Positions 22,883-36,800 are shown, counted from the first letter of the stretch. The stretch: 64,000 nucleotides of DNA from Pogostemon cablin (GCA_023678885.1 CM043001.1:8220092-8284091), one strand, 5' to 3'. The notes: generated by a model not told the origin, from the letters alone. A program made the numbers and translations.

Positions 22883-25800
22883 CACAGGCAAGTTCTGGCC
22901 TAGAATAGACCATGGCATACATGAGGCTGCTTACTGAGCTTGAGTATGGAATCCTTCTCATTTCAGCTATCTCTCTGTCTGACTTAGCTTCATTAAGTAG
23001 TGACAGACTCAATCCTTGCTTGACAAGTATTGTAACAGGCTTACACTCATCCATATTATACCTTTTAAGTACTTTAACAAGATAAGATTGTTGTTTCAAC
23101 ACAAGTGTACCAGTTGATTTGTCTCTACTTATTTTCATACCTAATATCATCTTAGCTTCTCCTAGATCCTTTATTTCAAACTCAGATTTGAGTACTTCCT
23201 TCACTGTATCAATCCCTTGAATGCTCCTACAAGCAATCAAGATATCATCTACATAGAGAAGTAAGTATATGTAACAGCTGTTCTCTTCCTTGATGTATAC
23301 ATAGCTATCATAGTGACTTCTCTAAAATCTATTTGTAACTATGTACTCATCAAATCTCAAGTACCACTGTCTTGGACTTTGTTTCAGTCCATACAGTGAT
23401 TTGAGTAACAAGCAATCCTTTGTATCAGCTCTCTCAATTGTAACACCCTCTGGTGTCTTCATGTAGATACTTTCTTCCAACTTCCTATATAAAAATATAG
23501 TATTTACATCTATCTGATGAAGCTCAAGATCATACTGAGCTACCAGTGATAGTAACACTCTAATAGAACAGTGTTTGACCACATGTGAGAAGATTTCATT
23601 GTAATCTATCCCTTCTTTCTGTGAAAAACCCCTAGCTACTAGTCTAGCTTTGTATCTTACTCCATCTTCAGCTGCAAGTGCTGGTTTCCTTTTGAATATC
23701 CACTTACATCTAACCAACTTCTGAGATTTTGGCTTGTCAACTATTTTCCATGTTCCATTCTTGTTCAGTGACAACAATTCTTCTTCCATGGCTATAAGCC
23801 ACTTATTAGTGTCTTAACTAGCCAATGCTTCAGTATAGTTTCTAGGTTCATAAGCTTCAACTTCAACTACTGTATATAGTGCAAATGACACTATATCAAC
23901 TTGTACATACATTGCAGGTGGCATTATAGTTCTTTTCTGTCTATCCCTTGCAAGTTGATAAGTATTTAGTTGTTCTTGAACTCTTGATACTTCATCTGTA
24001 CACTTGTTAGTGGAGTTATCTTCACTTTCACTTGCTCTGATCATGCCTTGAGACTCCACCTCAAGATCAGATTGAGTGTTCTGATTATCCTTGATCAGTG
24101 GCATTTTATTTTCAATGAAAACAACATCCCTACTTACCAAGAGCCTGTTCTCATGATAACACCATAGTTTATACCCTTTTACTTCCTTAGGATAACCTAT
24201 CATAACATATTTGAGTGCTCTAGGTTCCAGCTTATCCTGTTTCACATGAGCATATGCTTGACAACCTATAACTCTAAGGTATGAGTAACTAGGGACCTTA
24301 CCTGACCACATTTCTTCTGGAGTTTTGAAATTCAGAGTTGTAGCAGGACATAAGTTGATCAGATAAGCTGCAATTGTAGCTAATTCTCCCCATAATATAT
24401 TGCTTAAGCCTGTACTGCTCGACATGCATCTGATTCTTTGCAAAAGTGTCTGATTCATCTTCTCTGCAATTCCATTTTGTTGAGGAGTTCCATGGACATT
24501 CTCATGTCTCTTAATCCCTCTTTTCTTGCAGTATGAATTAAACTATTCAGATACAAATTTCAATCCATTATCTGTCCTTAAGTACTTCAAATTACTCCCT
24601 GTACTGTTCTCAGTTTCTGTCAGCCAAGTTTTGAATGTGATGAATGCTTCATCCTTAGTTTTCAGAACATAAACCCATAGCTTCCTTGAATAATCATCAA
24701 TTATGGTCATTATGTATCTTCCTCCCTCTCTGGTTATTGTCTTTGAAGGCCCCCAGAGATCAAAATGAACATAATCCATTCTTGCTTTGGTTGTATGTTT
24801 TGATTCACCAAACTTAAGTCTCTTGGACTTTCCAAGAATGCAATGCTCACACTGTCTGATCTTATCACTTGCATTGAACTTGATTAGTTGTTGTTTAGCC
24901 AATTCTTGCATTCTCCTTTCACTAACATGGCCCAACCTACCATGTCATAGCTTGGCATCATCCTGCTTATTATTGTTGTGTATCTGTCCAACAACAACAC
25001 TTCCATCCAGAAAAAATACAAATCAGATCTCCTAGTTCCCTTCATGACTATCTTATCACCCTTAGTCACTGTGAGAACTCCCCTTTTCAGGTTTGAATCA
25101 CATCCTTGAGAATCAAGCATCCCACGAGAGATGAGGTTTCTTTTTAATTCAGGAACATACCTAACATTCCTAAGAAGCCTCTGAACTCCATCAAACATGA
25201 GTAATCTGATGGATCCCACTCCCTTAATCTTACAAGATTGATCATTACCTAATAGCACTGATCCTTCTTCGTGATGCTTCAATTCTTCAAACCAATGCTT
25301 CATGGGTGTCATGTGGAAGGTACACCCTGAATCCAATAACCACTCAGCAGATACATCTGATGATGTGATGGACAGTGCTTCAATACCTTCCACACCAAAA
25401 TTATTTTGTAATTCACCAACCTGATTCACTTGATTCTTCTGATTTCCAGCAGGTGAATCAATTTTCTTAGACTTGTTAGCCTTCCATTTTGCACATTGTT
25501 TCTTGAAGTGACCTGGTTCATGACAATAGTAACACTTCTTCCCAATTGACTGTCTTGTTGCACTCTTCTTTTGATCAGAATTTCCTCCATTGTTCCCTTT
25601 CTTGTTTTGGTTTCCTTTCTTGGCAAAGAGTACTTCTGCACCTGATTTTTCATTGTTGTCTGCTCTCTCCTCTAGATCTTTTGATCTTAGTGCTTCAGCA
25701 TATCTTCTAAGAGCACAACATCCTTTCCTCCATAGAGAAGAACATCTTTGAAATGCCTTTGTGATCTTGGCAATGCAGACAACAACATGATGGCCTTATC

Positions 25801-26190
25801 CTCACTGGTTAGCTTGAAATCCACACTTTCAAGATCATCTGTGATCTTGCAGAACTCATCAGCTTGTTCCATCAGAGGCTTTTCATCAGTCATCTTGAAG
25901 GCATGAAGTCTTTGCCTCAAATGCAGTTTATTTGCAGATGTTTTAACCATAAATAGAGCTTTCAATTTATTTCATACACCCACAACAGTTGTTTCCTTTG
26001 ATAATTCTCTAAGTACTTTATCACTTAAGCACAAGATTATAGTAGAATAAGCTTTTTGGAGTACCTGTTCATCCACAGGACCTCTTACACCCTCTGTTGC
26101 AGCCTGAGGATCTCTAAGTATTTCAATCTTCAATGGTGGAGGTGGCTTCGACGCATCCATCAAACCTTGCTGCATTAGGACAGTTTTCAT
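22883..26190 (-). pseudogene. Element A gag-protease-integrase-RT
   Basis: Read from 26190 leftward, gag includes KTVLMQQGL and STIILCLSDKVLRELSKE. A CCHC zinc knuckle CYYCHEPGHFKKQC near 25480-25540 lies in another frame than its neighbours. Protease has DSGCTFHMT (near 25310-25340). Integrase has CEHC, FDLWGPS and RTDNG, then after a stop PQQNGIAEKMNQ. RT has KARLVARGFSQKEGIDYNEI and LYVDDI (near 23235-23260). At least four breaks (about 25970, 25660, 24540 and 23810) make it non-functional. The sequence continues at 10060 once B is removed. Lineage probably Tork-like (inference). Confidence 0.88.
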
Positions 26191-26280
26191 CTACAACTTC
26201 TGCAGGTTGTAATCTGATTTCTCTGTGAGTTTTTCAACATCAAATCATGTGGTGTTCACCTTGAATGCTTACTGTGTGTT

Positions 26281-26301
26281 TGTTTCCCACAGACGACGCC
26301 A
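26281..26301 (-). other. Element A primer-binding site, not the Met type
   Basis: On the minus strand, two bases inside the 5' LTR, the sequence begins TGGCGTCGTCTGTGGGAA. It is not the usual copia TGGTATCAGAGC and shares its first nine bases with element B's site. The tRNA is not identified. Confidence 0.7.
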
Positions 26302-26303
26302 AT

Positions 26304-26883
26304 TGACGTGATAATGCACTAAATAATCTCACAAAACACTCAAGAACACACTCACATGAAATAACAAACTTGAATGAAATTGAAAAGATTGCACAAAGAT
26401 GTGTAGTGGTTCAGTTATGAATAACCTACATCCACTTTGGGGAGAAGAAACCTTATGATCACTCAATGCTTACAACTAAGAAAAGATTGATCTCAAGATG
26501 CAACACACACAAAAACGCAGCACTCAAACTATCAACTCTCAATGTGAACAACTTATGTGATCAGCCTATTTTGAGCCCTTATATCTACCTACACCTTCAA
26601 CCTATTGATCAGGTTGAACCTCCACTAGATAACCCTCACTTAGTAGTTGAGATGCAGCCATATAGCCAGTTCTAGGTAGCTCGATTAATCGCTCAACAAC
26701 TACTCCAAAGTTGGCTGTCACCCTTACTCCAGTTTGGCAGTTTTCAACCGATTGAGTTGTTAGTTAGTTTAGCCCACTCCAACTTGTTTCCAGTAAGCAT
26801 GCAACACGTGGACATCATTGCTGAACATCCAATGAACACAATCCACGTGTAAAATACCCCAATGCATGCATCTATTATTATCA
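26304..26883 (-). repeat. Element A 5' LTR
   Basis: 580 bp, TGACGTG...TTATCA. The right TSD copy GTTTT follows at 26884-26888. Confidence 0.9.
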
Positions 26884-26993
26884 GTTTTAAATTTAAGCCT
26901 TCACCGAGAAAAGAAGGGATGAATCTATCAGATTTTTTGAAAACGGAGTCCTTTCTTGTGAGGCAATGGGCATGTATTGATTGTTTTTGGTAA

Positions 26994-27285
26994 TAATATT
27001 TAGGAATTTTATCAATTCAAGGCCTGAAAAATGGATAAACTATCAATCTGGGCCTGAATTATTTTTTCTATCAATCCTAGGCCTAAAATATGCATAACTA
27101 TTAATTCAGAGCCTGAATTTAGGCCTTAAATTGATAAAATATGAGATAATATTTGATAAATTCAGGCCCTTGATTGATAGTTTTACATATTTCAGGCTCT
27201 GGATTAATAGAAAAAATAATTCAGACCCCAAATTGATAATTTACCCATTTTTTAGGCCTTAAATTGATAAAATTCCTAATATTTA
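26994..27285. mobile_element. Foldback (long inverted-repeat) element
   Basis: The left arm (from AATATTTAGGAATTTTATC) is the near-complement of the right arm (ending GATAAAATTCCTAATATT). The arms are about 125-130 bp with a short centre. The repeated words GGCCTGAATT, GGCCTTAAATTGATAA and CTATCAATC occur in both orientations. Non-coding; a transcript would fold into one long hairpin. Confidence 0.75.
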
Positions 27286-27318
27286 TGGTGAATAAATGGC
27301 TATTTTATAAATTCTCCC

Positions 27319-27960
<642 letters not shown>

Positions 27961-27961
27961 T

Positions 27962-28213
27962 ATTTCTTTGGTATTTTTTATTTTGGTCCTTTCAATATTA
28001 ATCTTTTTGTTCAATTTCAATCATTTTTTTCTTCAAATTTTGATCATTTTTTTTTCAAATTTTAATCACTTTTATCAATCTTTAGTCCTATTTTTTAAAT
28101 AAAAATGGACTATCGATAAATTAAATAGAAAAAAAATTAAAATTGAACACAAGGACTAAAAAATTGGACAAAAATAATTAAAAATGAGACCAAAAAAAAA
28201 AAGGCCAAAGTTT
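27962..28213. repeat. Degenerate inverted repeat
   Basis: The left arm TTTCTTTGGTATTTTTTATT..GGTCCTTT pairs with the right arm AAGGACTAAA..GAGACCAAAA..GGCCAAAG. Low complexity makes the borders uncertain. Probably a MITE or foldback relic. Confidence 0.5.
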
Positions 28214-28919
28214 TTGATAATTAATGTTTAGAATATATATATAAAATTTTTATTCACTTTGAATCATTGATGTCAATGTGTTTGATGAATTTCCTCAATG
28301 ACCACGAAAACTTTTTGGAAAATATATGAGGGAGTTGATTTCCTGAATTAATTATATGTTCATTATTATGTTCTGTGTGAGTCAAGAGTTTTTCTATGCT
28401 TCAAGTTACAAAGTTAATTTTGCTTCAACTTATATTTTTATTGGTTTTCTGTGTTAGTCCTCTTTCGATTGAACTTCTTTAAAGAGCAGAACAACCATTT
28501 GGATAACTATTGATATATAATCTGATTCTGAGTAGTTTGATTTCCCATGGATTACATGCTTATTGTTATGTCTGTATGATTTTTTTTGGTTGCTTCAAGT
28601 CACAAAGTTCATTTTTCTTTAAAGAATTGCTTGGATTGTTTTATCATGTTAGTTCTCTTATTATAGTAAGAAAATTCATTTATTACTTGTAAGACTGACT
28701 TTGATTCATCTAATATATCATTATTTTCCTAAATGAAGGATTTAACACCGTTAAGTGGAGAGGAAAAAAAGTGGCGCAGGAAATTCGTAGTAATGAAAGT
28801 GTTGCTTTAAAATAAAAGGATATGGAAAAAAGAGCAAGCTTTATTTGAAACGTCTTATAATGAAATTATTTCAATTTTTCTTGATTAGTTATCATATTTC
28901 ATTATAGTAAGTGTTAGTA
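28214..28919. other. Intergenic upstream of FRO, with an imperfect direct repeat
   Basis: Two related stretches (about 28375-28470 and 28535-28660) share CTTCAAGTTACAAAGTTAAT-like and ATTATGTTCTGTGTGA-like words. Nothing codes. It may contain distal FRO promoter sequence. Confidence 0.4.
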
Positions 28920-29119
28920 TTCCTCGGTCTTAATATATCCATTTTATTATTTTGATTTATCCACTCTTAATCTATTAATTTTTTCTTTTAGACACATGAG
29001 ACCCACACACACCATTAATACAATTAAAATATGATACAACTAATCACTACATATAAAACATTAATACTTCTTTAAACTACGTGAAAAAACAAACGAATAG
29101 ATTAACAATGGATGGAGAG
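28920..29119. mobile_element. Old Stowaway-type MITE
   Basis: Degenerate ends TTCCTCGGTC and GGATGGAGAG, TA on both sides (28918-28919, 29120-29121). The interior GACCCACACACACC..ATTAATACAA matches the other family members. It lies about 600 bp upstream of the FRO start codon. Confidence 0.7.
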
Positions 29120-29665
29120 TATTATTTTTCGCACATGAAAAAATTCAATATGAATGTTATCACTTTTATAAATCCGATATCATATTTTATTAAAAAAATT
29201 ATCACTTCTTCAATTCTCCCTCTCAAACAACTTTATACCTTGAGAATTCTTGTTTGTTTGAAGAAACTTATTTTGTTTAGATGGGTAACACAACTTACCT
29301 GAGAAAACTACAAATGTGACGTAATTGATAAGGCAAAAATTGCAATAAAGGTGTCTAGAAAAAGTGATATTGTGTGTATGGAAGAAAGTAAAACCAATTC
29401 ATTCCAAAATGTGTGGTCTAAATTTCGTGTGGCTTTGATTCCTCTTTGAGAGTAATCCACACCCCTCGCACATTATCAACATAACATCATTTATTTGTTT
29501 CATTTTCAGTTTAAAATTTTTCCAATATTTTCTCTATCTCTTATTGTAAAAATTTGAAAATTAAAATAAATTGTGAGATTATGACGTAATTTATTTCTTT
29601 TTTGAGGTAAAGAAAAAATTGTAAAGAAAATACTAGAATGAAAAGACTAGACTTATGGGTGTGTG

Positions 29666-29674
29666 TATATATAG
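29666..29674 (+). promoter_or_regulatory. Candidate FRO TATA box
   Basis: TATATATAG, 54 bases before the FRO ATG. The spacing predicts a transcript start near 29695-29705 and a short 5' leader. It is the best TATA match in the last 100 bases before the gene, but the region is AT-rich, so chance is possible. Confidence 0.5.
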
Positions 29675-29727
29675 ATTAGAAGTGTACATTGAGTGGCTTA
29701 CTTAAAACTCACCTTAATTAGAGGAAA

Positions 29728-32700
29728 ATGTCTGAAAAAACAACCCAACAACCTCTTCTCTCTAAAGAATTAGAGAATAATAATATTTGTGATGATGATA
29801 TCACCATATCCTTTGGGAATAGAGCAGCAAGATGGGTTTTGAAGGTGTTGATGTGGGTGATTTTCATTACATGGATTGCTTTTATTTTTCTTTTTCCATC
29901 TGATTTTGTCCAAGATTTGTATAGAGGGTGGCTAAGAGCTGCTGAAGGGACTGGTTTTGGGATCACTGGTTAGTTTGCATTTTATAAATCCCAACTTGCT
30001 CCAAAATTCTATACAACTAATTTAATTTTTTAATATATATAAAATATATTTTTAATTTATATATGTTGCAGGAATTACATTTGTTATATTCAGTGGTCCT
30101 ATTATGCTCATTGCAATTCTTGCAACTGTATATATCTATCTATGTGGGGAAGACAAAGTTTATAGGTACGTACTTCATGCAAGAACAAATTGTATCATAC
30201 TTGTGTTTTATTTGATCATTGTTGGCAAAGCATGATTCATATTGATATTAATATGTTTATTTCACCCTCTGTGGAGTGAATCTAACTCCATTTGTGATGA
30301 TGCAAATTATTATTTGCATCCAGATGCACGTATGGACTTTATTCTTAAATGCATAAAAATTTAAAAAAATAAAAAAAAAACTCTAGAATAATATTGCTTT
30401 AGTCAAATTCTGTAACATCGTATTAATATTTCTGTAGAAATGAAAAGTATCTGTCATTAAGGAATAAGGGGAGTAATGATTCATTATTTTGGAGAATAAA
30501 TTTTTATGTATTAAAGAGTAAAATTTGAGAATAACATGAATTGATTCACACAAGACAAGTTTATGGTCTATTTTATCTTAACAAGAGTTTATGCTTTATA
30601 TTGACTTTTAGTATATAATTATGTTAACAAACATTTGCGTAAATCAGATTCACAGTGTAAATCATGTGGTCCCCTTCCAATCTTATATACCTATTTATTA
30701 TTATGGTCTTTAAATTAAGAGAGACCATAAGATTTATAAGAATTTACTATAATGTAAAACCGATTTATAAGAGAATAATTAAAATATGTTTTAGTTTGAT
30801 ATTAATGAGATTTGAAATTTTATTTGTACACAGGAACAAGAGGAATCCAAGGATAGAATTGTGGACATTTCCAATAGTTGTGGATGGACCATTTGGTGTG
30901 GTGTCTGCTGCAGAGGTTATTGGAATTGTTGTCTTTGCCACTTATGTGTTTTGGGCAATTTGGGCATTTACTCTCAGAAATAATAAAATTATATCCGAGT
31001 TTAATATTCCTGCACAAGATCGAAGGTACAACATCTCTCAACCATGGGTAAATTTCATGTTTGTCATTTTTTATTGGAATTTTAAGTATCATTAATTATA
31101 TATGATTGTCGACTGATATAGTAAAAAAAAAATTACTCTCTTGTGAAACGGGCTTTTTGTGAGACAGTTGTGAGACGGGTCGACCTATTACTAAGTATGT
31201 TTATTATATAGTTAAATTATGTTTATTTATAGTTAAAATATGTCAATAGTAAATCTTATTATAACATCATAAAATCATATTTTAATTAATCATTTATCAT
31301 CAAACTTTAAAAAACATACTTTAAAAATCATTAAACATATTTTATCTATATAATAGACATACTTTAACACGTCTCACGAACCGTGTCACATATTTAACAT
31401 CTCACAGGATAGTTTGTCAAAAAAGAAAAATCCCAATAATTTCTAATTTATATTTTTCTTTTTTTGGTACAATTCGTTCACCGTACATCTCCTGTTATAA
31501 ATCGTTGGATGATTGACACGTAGGATAGATTAATTTATACTCTAACATTCAATTTTAAGAGGAAATGTTAACATTCAATTTTAAGAGGAAATCTTGAGAT
31601 TTTCCTCCCCCATACGTATCAATCATCTAATTTATGTAATAAAAGATGTAAAATCAAAATATAATAAGACAAGATCCTTTAGTGTGAGATTGAGAAGTGA
31701 TGTATTGTTAAAGCATTCATTCATACCCTCGCTTACTTAAGACACATCACCAACTCATTCATAGTTTCGTTGATAATTAAAGAGCCCAAATATTCAATTT
31801 AGTGCTTACCCTTCCTTGTACTAACTGAAATAATAATTTTAGTGGGCCCCAGTTTGTAATGATGTGATCGTGGGTTCGGATGTAGCCTTATCTCTAATCT
31901 GTAGGATTAATTTTTAAATCAGTTTTTTTTTTCTGTTACTATTTATAATTATGAGAAACCCTTGTGAGACAATTATTTAAAAAACGAGTGTGAGACGAAT
32001 TGACCCATCACTAAAGTATGCTTATTATAAAATTAAAATATGATTATTTGTAATTAAAATATGTCAATAATAAATTACTCCCTCTGTCCCATAGAAGTTG
32101 ACACACTTTTCTTTTTGGTTTGTCCCACTAAAGTTGACAAATTTTCTTTTTAATACATGGGACCCACACAAAAATAATTAATCTATTTTCATGGGCCCCA
32201 CATATCACCTCTAATACAACTACCCACTACACATTAAATATTATTTCCCTCACTTCACTTTACATTAAATTATTATACTCCTTAATCTCCGTGCCCAAAA
32301 AAATATACCAACTTCTCCAGAACGAAGGGAGTATATTATAACACGCTGAAATCATACTTTAATGCATAATCCAGCATATTTTAGAAAACATATTTTAACA
32401 ACCATTAAACATACTTTATCTAAATAATAGATATACTTTAACACGTCTCACGAACCGTCTCATGTAAATAGTGTCTCACAAGAGAATTTGTCTATAATTA
32501 TGCCTTTTCTTTCAAATCACTTGAAGAACACTGTTTAATTTTTAATTTTTAATTCAGTTTATTTATATTTTTTTCGCTTCTGATTATTTATAATTATACC
32601 TTTTCTTTCAAATCATTTGAAGAACACTGTTTTATTTTTTTCCTTTCCTTTTCTTTTCTTTTATATTTATGGATTACTTTTTTTATACTCCTATTTTCTT

Positions 32701-33803
32701 TCTCTTTTATTTAATTCATTTTTTTTTCAATTAACGTTTAATCTAATAATAATTTTACTTATTTATGATATACAATATAATACTCTTTTATCTTATAATA
32801 TCAGTAACACTTTACTCATTTATTTGTCTTATACTTACCTATAAAAAATAACATTAATAATAAATCTTAACGTGGGGCGGAGGGAGTATTTTCCACATTA
32901 AAGTTTACATTTTCTTTTTTGTCAAGTTTGACTCATACAAAACAATTAATTATTACATGTAGAGCCACACACAATACTAATACAACTACCCACTTTACAT
33001 TAAATTTTATTTCTCTCAACTCACTACACATTAAAATATTAAATCTCTTAATCTACGTGCAAAAAATATCTCTTAATCTCCATGCAAAAAACAAATATAA
33101 ACGTCAACGTAGGACGGATGGAATATACTTTATTTGTTATGCAAAACTATCAATTTACGTAAAAAAAAGTTCGTAAAAAATGTTAAATTTTACTCCATTA
33201 AACTACATGAACGATTTCACAATACAGGAAAAATATTTTATCTTTTAATACTATTCCGGGTCCTCCTAAACTTAATTTCTGTCTCCCGCGTTATTACTAA
33301 GAAGTAATCAATAAATCATAATTTAAGAATTTAAAAAGTAATAGTATATTTTCTTTAAAAATATATTATTCATTTAAAAGAATAATAATTTATTTAAAAA
33401 TTTAAAAAATAATAGTATATTTTCTTTAAAAATATATTATTTTATTTAAAAGAATAATAATTTACCTTTTTAAAATATAACTTTTCAATATTAAAGAGTA
33501 ATTTGTAAAACAAAATAATAATTTTGTCACTCATCGATTAGATTAATTTATAGAAATTTTATTTATTTGATTTTTTTAAACTAAGATACTCTCCACATCC
33601 CTTTTCTAATAATATAATTGTTCAGTGTCGATCAGGATGTCAGATAGCTAATACAGAATACTAACATTATGTACGACACTATCATCATAGCACCGGAATG
33701 TCGGTTATGGTGTCGGAGATCCCAACACAGGATATCAATATTTGGAATATTGTGGATATTTTTTTAAAAGGGACATTTTGATTATAAATAAATAAATAAA
33801 TAA

Positions 33804-33867
<64 letters not shown>

Positions 33868-36800
33868 AAGATCCCAATTAAATATTAAAGATAAAAATGG
33901 GGAAGAAGCATGACAAAGTCATAGCGAAAGCCTTAAAAAAGTAACCAAACACGGTCCTTTGTAAAATCAACCACAGTTATGTTGTTCTTCTCTTAATTTC
34001 ATGGTAACTGGAATATTCATAATGTTAATCGACTCCACACGAATTTGGCTTAGAAGTCGATTGGGAAAAATTTTTGTTGCGCTTTTTTGGATTGGGCGTA
34101 GTGCGTTGAAGAGTCGGAAACTCTTCAACAATTTCAGTGAGCTCTTGCATTGTCATCTTGGGATCAATAAAGTCATAAGGAGCTTCGCCAGGAACCTTAA
34201 TCTAAATCTTTGGTGGCAATGATTTATTACTTTGCAAAATTTGCCTATTTGACAATAGCTCAAAGCATAAACCTAAATTGATATATTTGACTAATTGTCA
34301 CATTGCATAAACCCTAGAGCCAATGGTGGGATTGCCAATTAGTATAAAACGAGTGACAAAAGATAATACACAAAAATGTTGCCCAAGATACTCGTGAAAT
34401 TGATTTTAGTTAATTATTTTTCCAGTAAACCTAAAATTGTTTTCTTGAATATAGTATGATGATATATTTAGTTTGAATATTGTGGGTGTCCTATTGTCTT
34501 ATTACATGATACATTGTTTTATCTTTCATGTTCTTCTTTGATTTGTGAGACGGAGATAAGAAGTTCATTATGTTTTATCTTTCATGTTATTAGTGCTTAT
34601 TTACATTGCTAACATTTAACTTCAGCAGAAAGTTCATTTTGCAATGGAAACGATCTATTTACATTATAGTCGTTGACATCCTTTTGCAACCCGATTTACT
34701 ACAGTCTCTTTATCATACCAAGTGTTACGTAAAGCCAATTATGTTTTCTAACGAAATCTGTGTTCCAGTGTTTTTATGCTGAAACTTATAGGTGTCCGGT
34801 TGGGGTTGATCGGACAGTTTTGTGTGACATTTCTGTTGTTGCCGGTGGCCAGAGGATCAATTCTTCTCCGTCTCACGGATATCCCCTTTGAACATGCGGC
34901 CAGATATCATGTTTGGTTGGGACATCTTACCATGTTTCTGTTTACTCTCCATGGCCTTTTCTTTGTCATTGGATGGTTCATTGAAGGCAATCTCATCCAT
35001 GAAGTGAGTCTTCATCTTCACCTCATATATATCAAATCATTTGCAATTTTGATAATATAGCTTTAGTTTGGTTCATTTCGAGACTAGAATAGCTAACAAA
35101 AAGTTTGGTTTGATCTATAATATTGCACATTAATCTTTGGCGAAGTGATAAATGTCTAAAACAAAAACTTGTGTGAGACTATCTCACGTAAACCCTTACC
35201 TGAGACAGATAAAAATATTATCATTTTTTATTTATACTATAAATTGTTCATGAAATAGTTCACTGAACTATTATAACATTTCATCAATTTAGTATCAATT
35301 TTCACACTTTTATCTTTTTCACCTAAGGGCTTACGTGAAATGGTCTCACACAAGACTTGGAAGATCTAAATAAAAAATGTGACAATGATGCTAACTAACT
35401 CATTGGTCATAATTTGACGCAGCTAACGCAGTGGAAAGATGTAGGCATTGCTAACCTTCCAGGGGTGATAAGCCTTGCAGCGGGTCTACTCATGTGGGTG
35501 ACGTCTCTCCCCGGTGTGAGGCGGATCAATTTCGAGCTGTTCTTCTATACGCACCAATTATACATGGTCTTTTTCGTCTTCATGGCCTTGCATGTTGGCC
35601 ATTTTATCTTCTCTTATGTTGCTGGTGCTGTATTTCTCTTCATGCTCGATCGCTTTCTCCGTTTCTGTCAATCACGAAGAACTGTGGATGTAGTTTCAGC
35701 AAGAAGCTTCCCGTGTGGAACTATGGAGCTAGTTCTATCAAAGCCAGCAAGTAATCTGTTATTTCATTTCTTCAAATGATTGAATGTCATTCATCAGCAA
35801 TCTAGCTAATGTGTTGTGTGTTTTCCTAAACAGATTTGCATTATAATGCTCTTGGATGGGTTTTTCTTCAAATCCGCGAACTGTCTTGGCTTCAATGGCA
35901 TCCGTTCAGCGTCTCCTCAAGCCCTTTGGATGGTAAATATCACCTTGCTATCCTCATAAAGGTTCTCGGAGATTGGACGAAGAAACTCGAGGAACGTTGC
36001 TCTGTAACGGAAACAGAGCAATTTTCGAAAATAATTGCTTCTGTGGAGGGGCCATATGGCCATGAATCGCCCTATTACTTGAAGTATGCACTCTTATTTA
36101 GTCTCTTTAAAAGTAATAAAGAGTTGTTAGTCTTGTGGTCTTCTATGAGTGTTAAGAGTGATTGGTTTAATATTACACGACTTACCAACTTAAACTTTTA
36201 AAAAAGGTGATCATTCTCTCATGACTTTCAGGTACGAGAACTTGATACTAGTAGCAGGGGGGATAGGAATCTCACCGTTCTTGGCTATCTTAAGCGACAT
36301 CCTCCACCGAATCAACGACGACAAACCTTGTCTTCCCAAGAATGTACTCATAATTTGGGCTGTTAAAACATCAGATGAGATTCCACTTCTTCAAACAGTT
36401 GACAGAGAGGCTCTCTGTCCAAATTTCTGTGATAGGCTAAATCTCCAAATTCAAACTTATGTCACTAGACAATCTGAACCTTTGCTGGTAATTAACAGTC
36501 TAGCTCTCTTTTGAATTTGATCATGCATGTTATTTAATCTTTATGAATCATCTTCATGCTCTGCAGGAAGAAGGTAAAAGTGCATCAGTTGACATAGTGA
36601 AAACTGTTGTCCCCCCCACAACCTACAAGGGTTGTGGGATATCGGCGTTGGTCGGAACAGGGAACATAATATGGTCGGGTTTGTACTTGATTGCCTCGAC
36701 GATTGGTTTAGTAGTTACGGTGGGCGTCCTAGATAAGTTGTACATTAATCCTTACAACATAGATTGTTGGTGGTACAAGGGGCTTCTCCTCATGGGGTGC

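Larger units (their letters stand above)
8793..26883 (-). mobile_element. Element A: Ty1-copia LTR retrotransposon, host of a nested insertion
   Basis: The LTRs run TGACGTGATAAT to TATTATTATCA at both ends. The 5-bp TSD GTTTT is intact at 8788-8792 and 26884-26888. Without the nested block 10061-22882 and one TSD copy it would be about 5.27 kb, normal for copia. Domain order on the minus strand is gag, protease, integrase, reverse transcriptase, RNase H, which defines Ty1-copia. The coding region is broken by stops and frameshifts. The LTRs are visibly diverged: about five differences in the first 50 bases compared by eye. Confidence 0.93.
31026..34768 (+). other. FRO intron 3, enlarged by transposons
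   Basis: The donor is AG|GTACAA, chosen because it alone keeps frame with the acceptor TTCCAG|T and yields DRSVFMLKLIG, which fits the family. The later GT at 31048 would shift frame. At 3743 bp it holds a MULE-like MITE with a nested Stowaway, a second MITE copy, another Stowaway, microsatellites and an antisense coding remnant. Confidence 0.85.

Noticed and set aside
30664..31095. A continuous frame through FRO exon 3 with an upstream ATG and downstream extension
   Set aside because: Both extensions are intron. The acceptor at 30833 and donor at 31026 give matching phases and family-like joins.
34001..34222. A + strand 73-codon frame in FRO intron 3
   Set aside because: The protein-like signal is on the opposite strand; this frame is its shadow.
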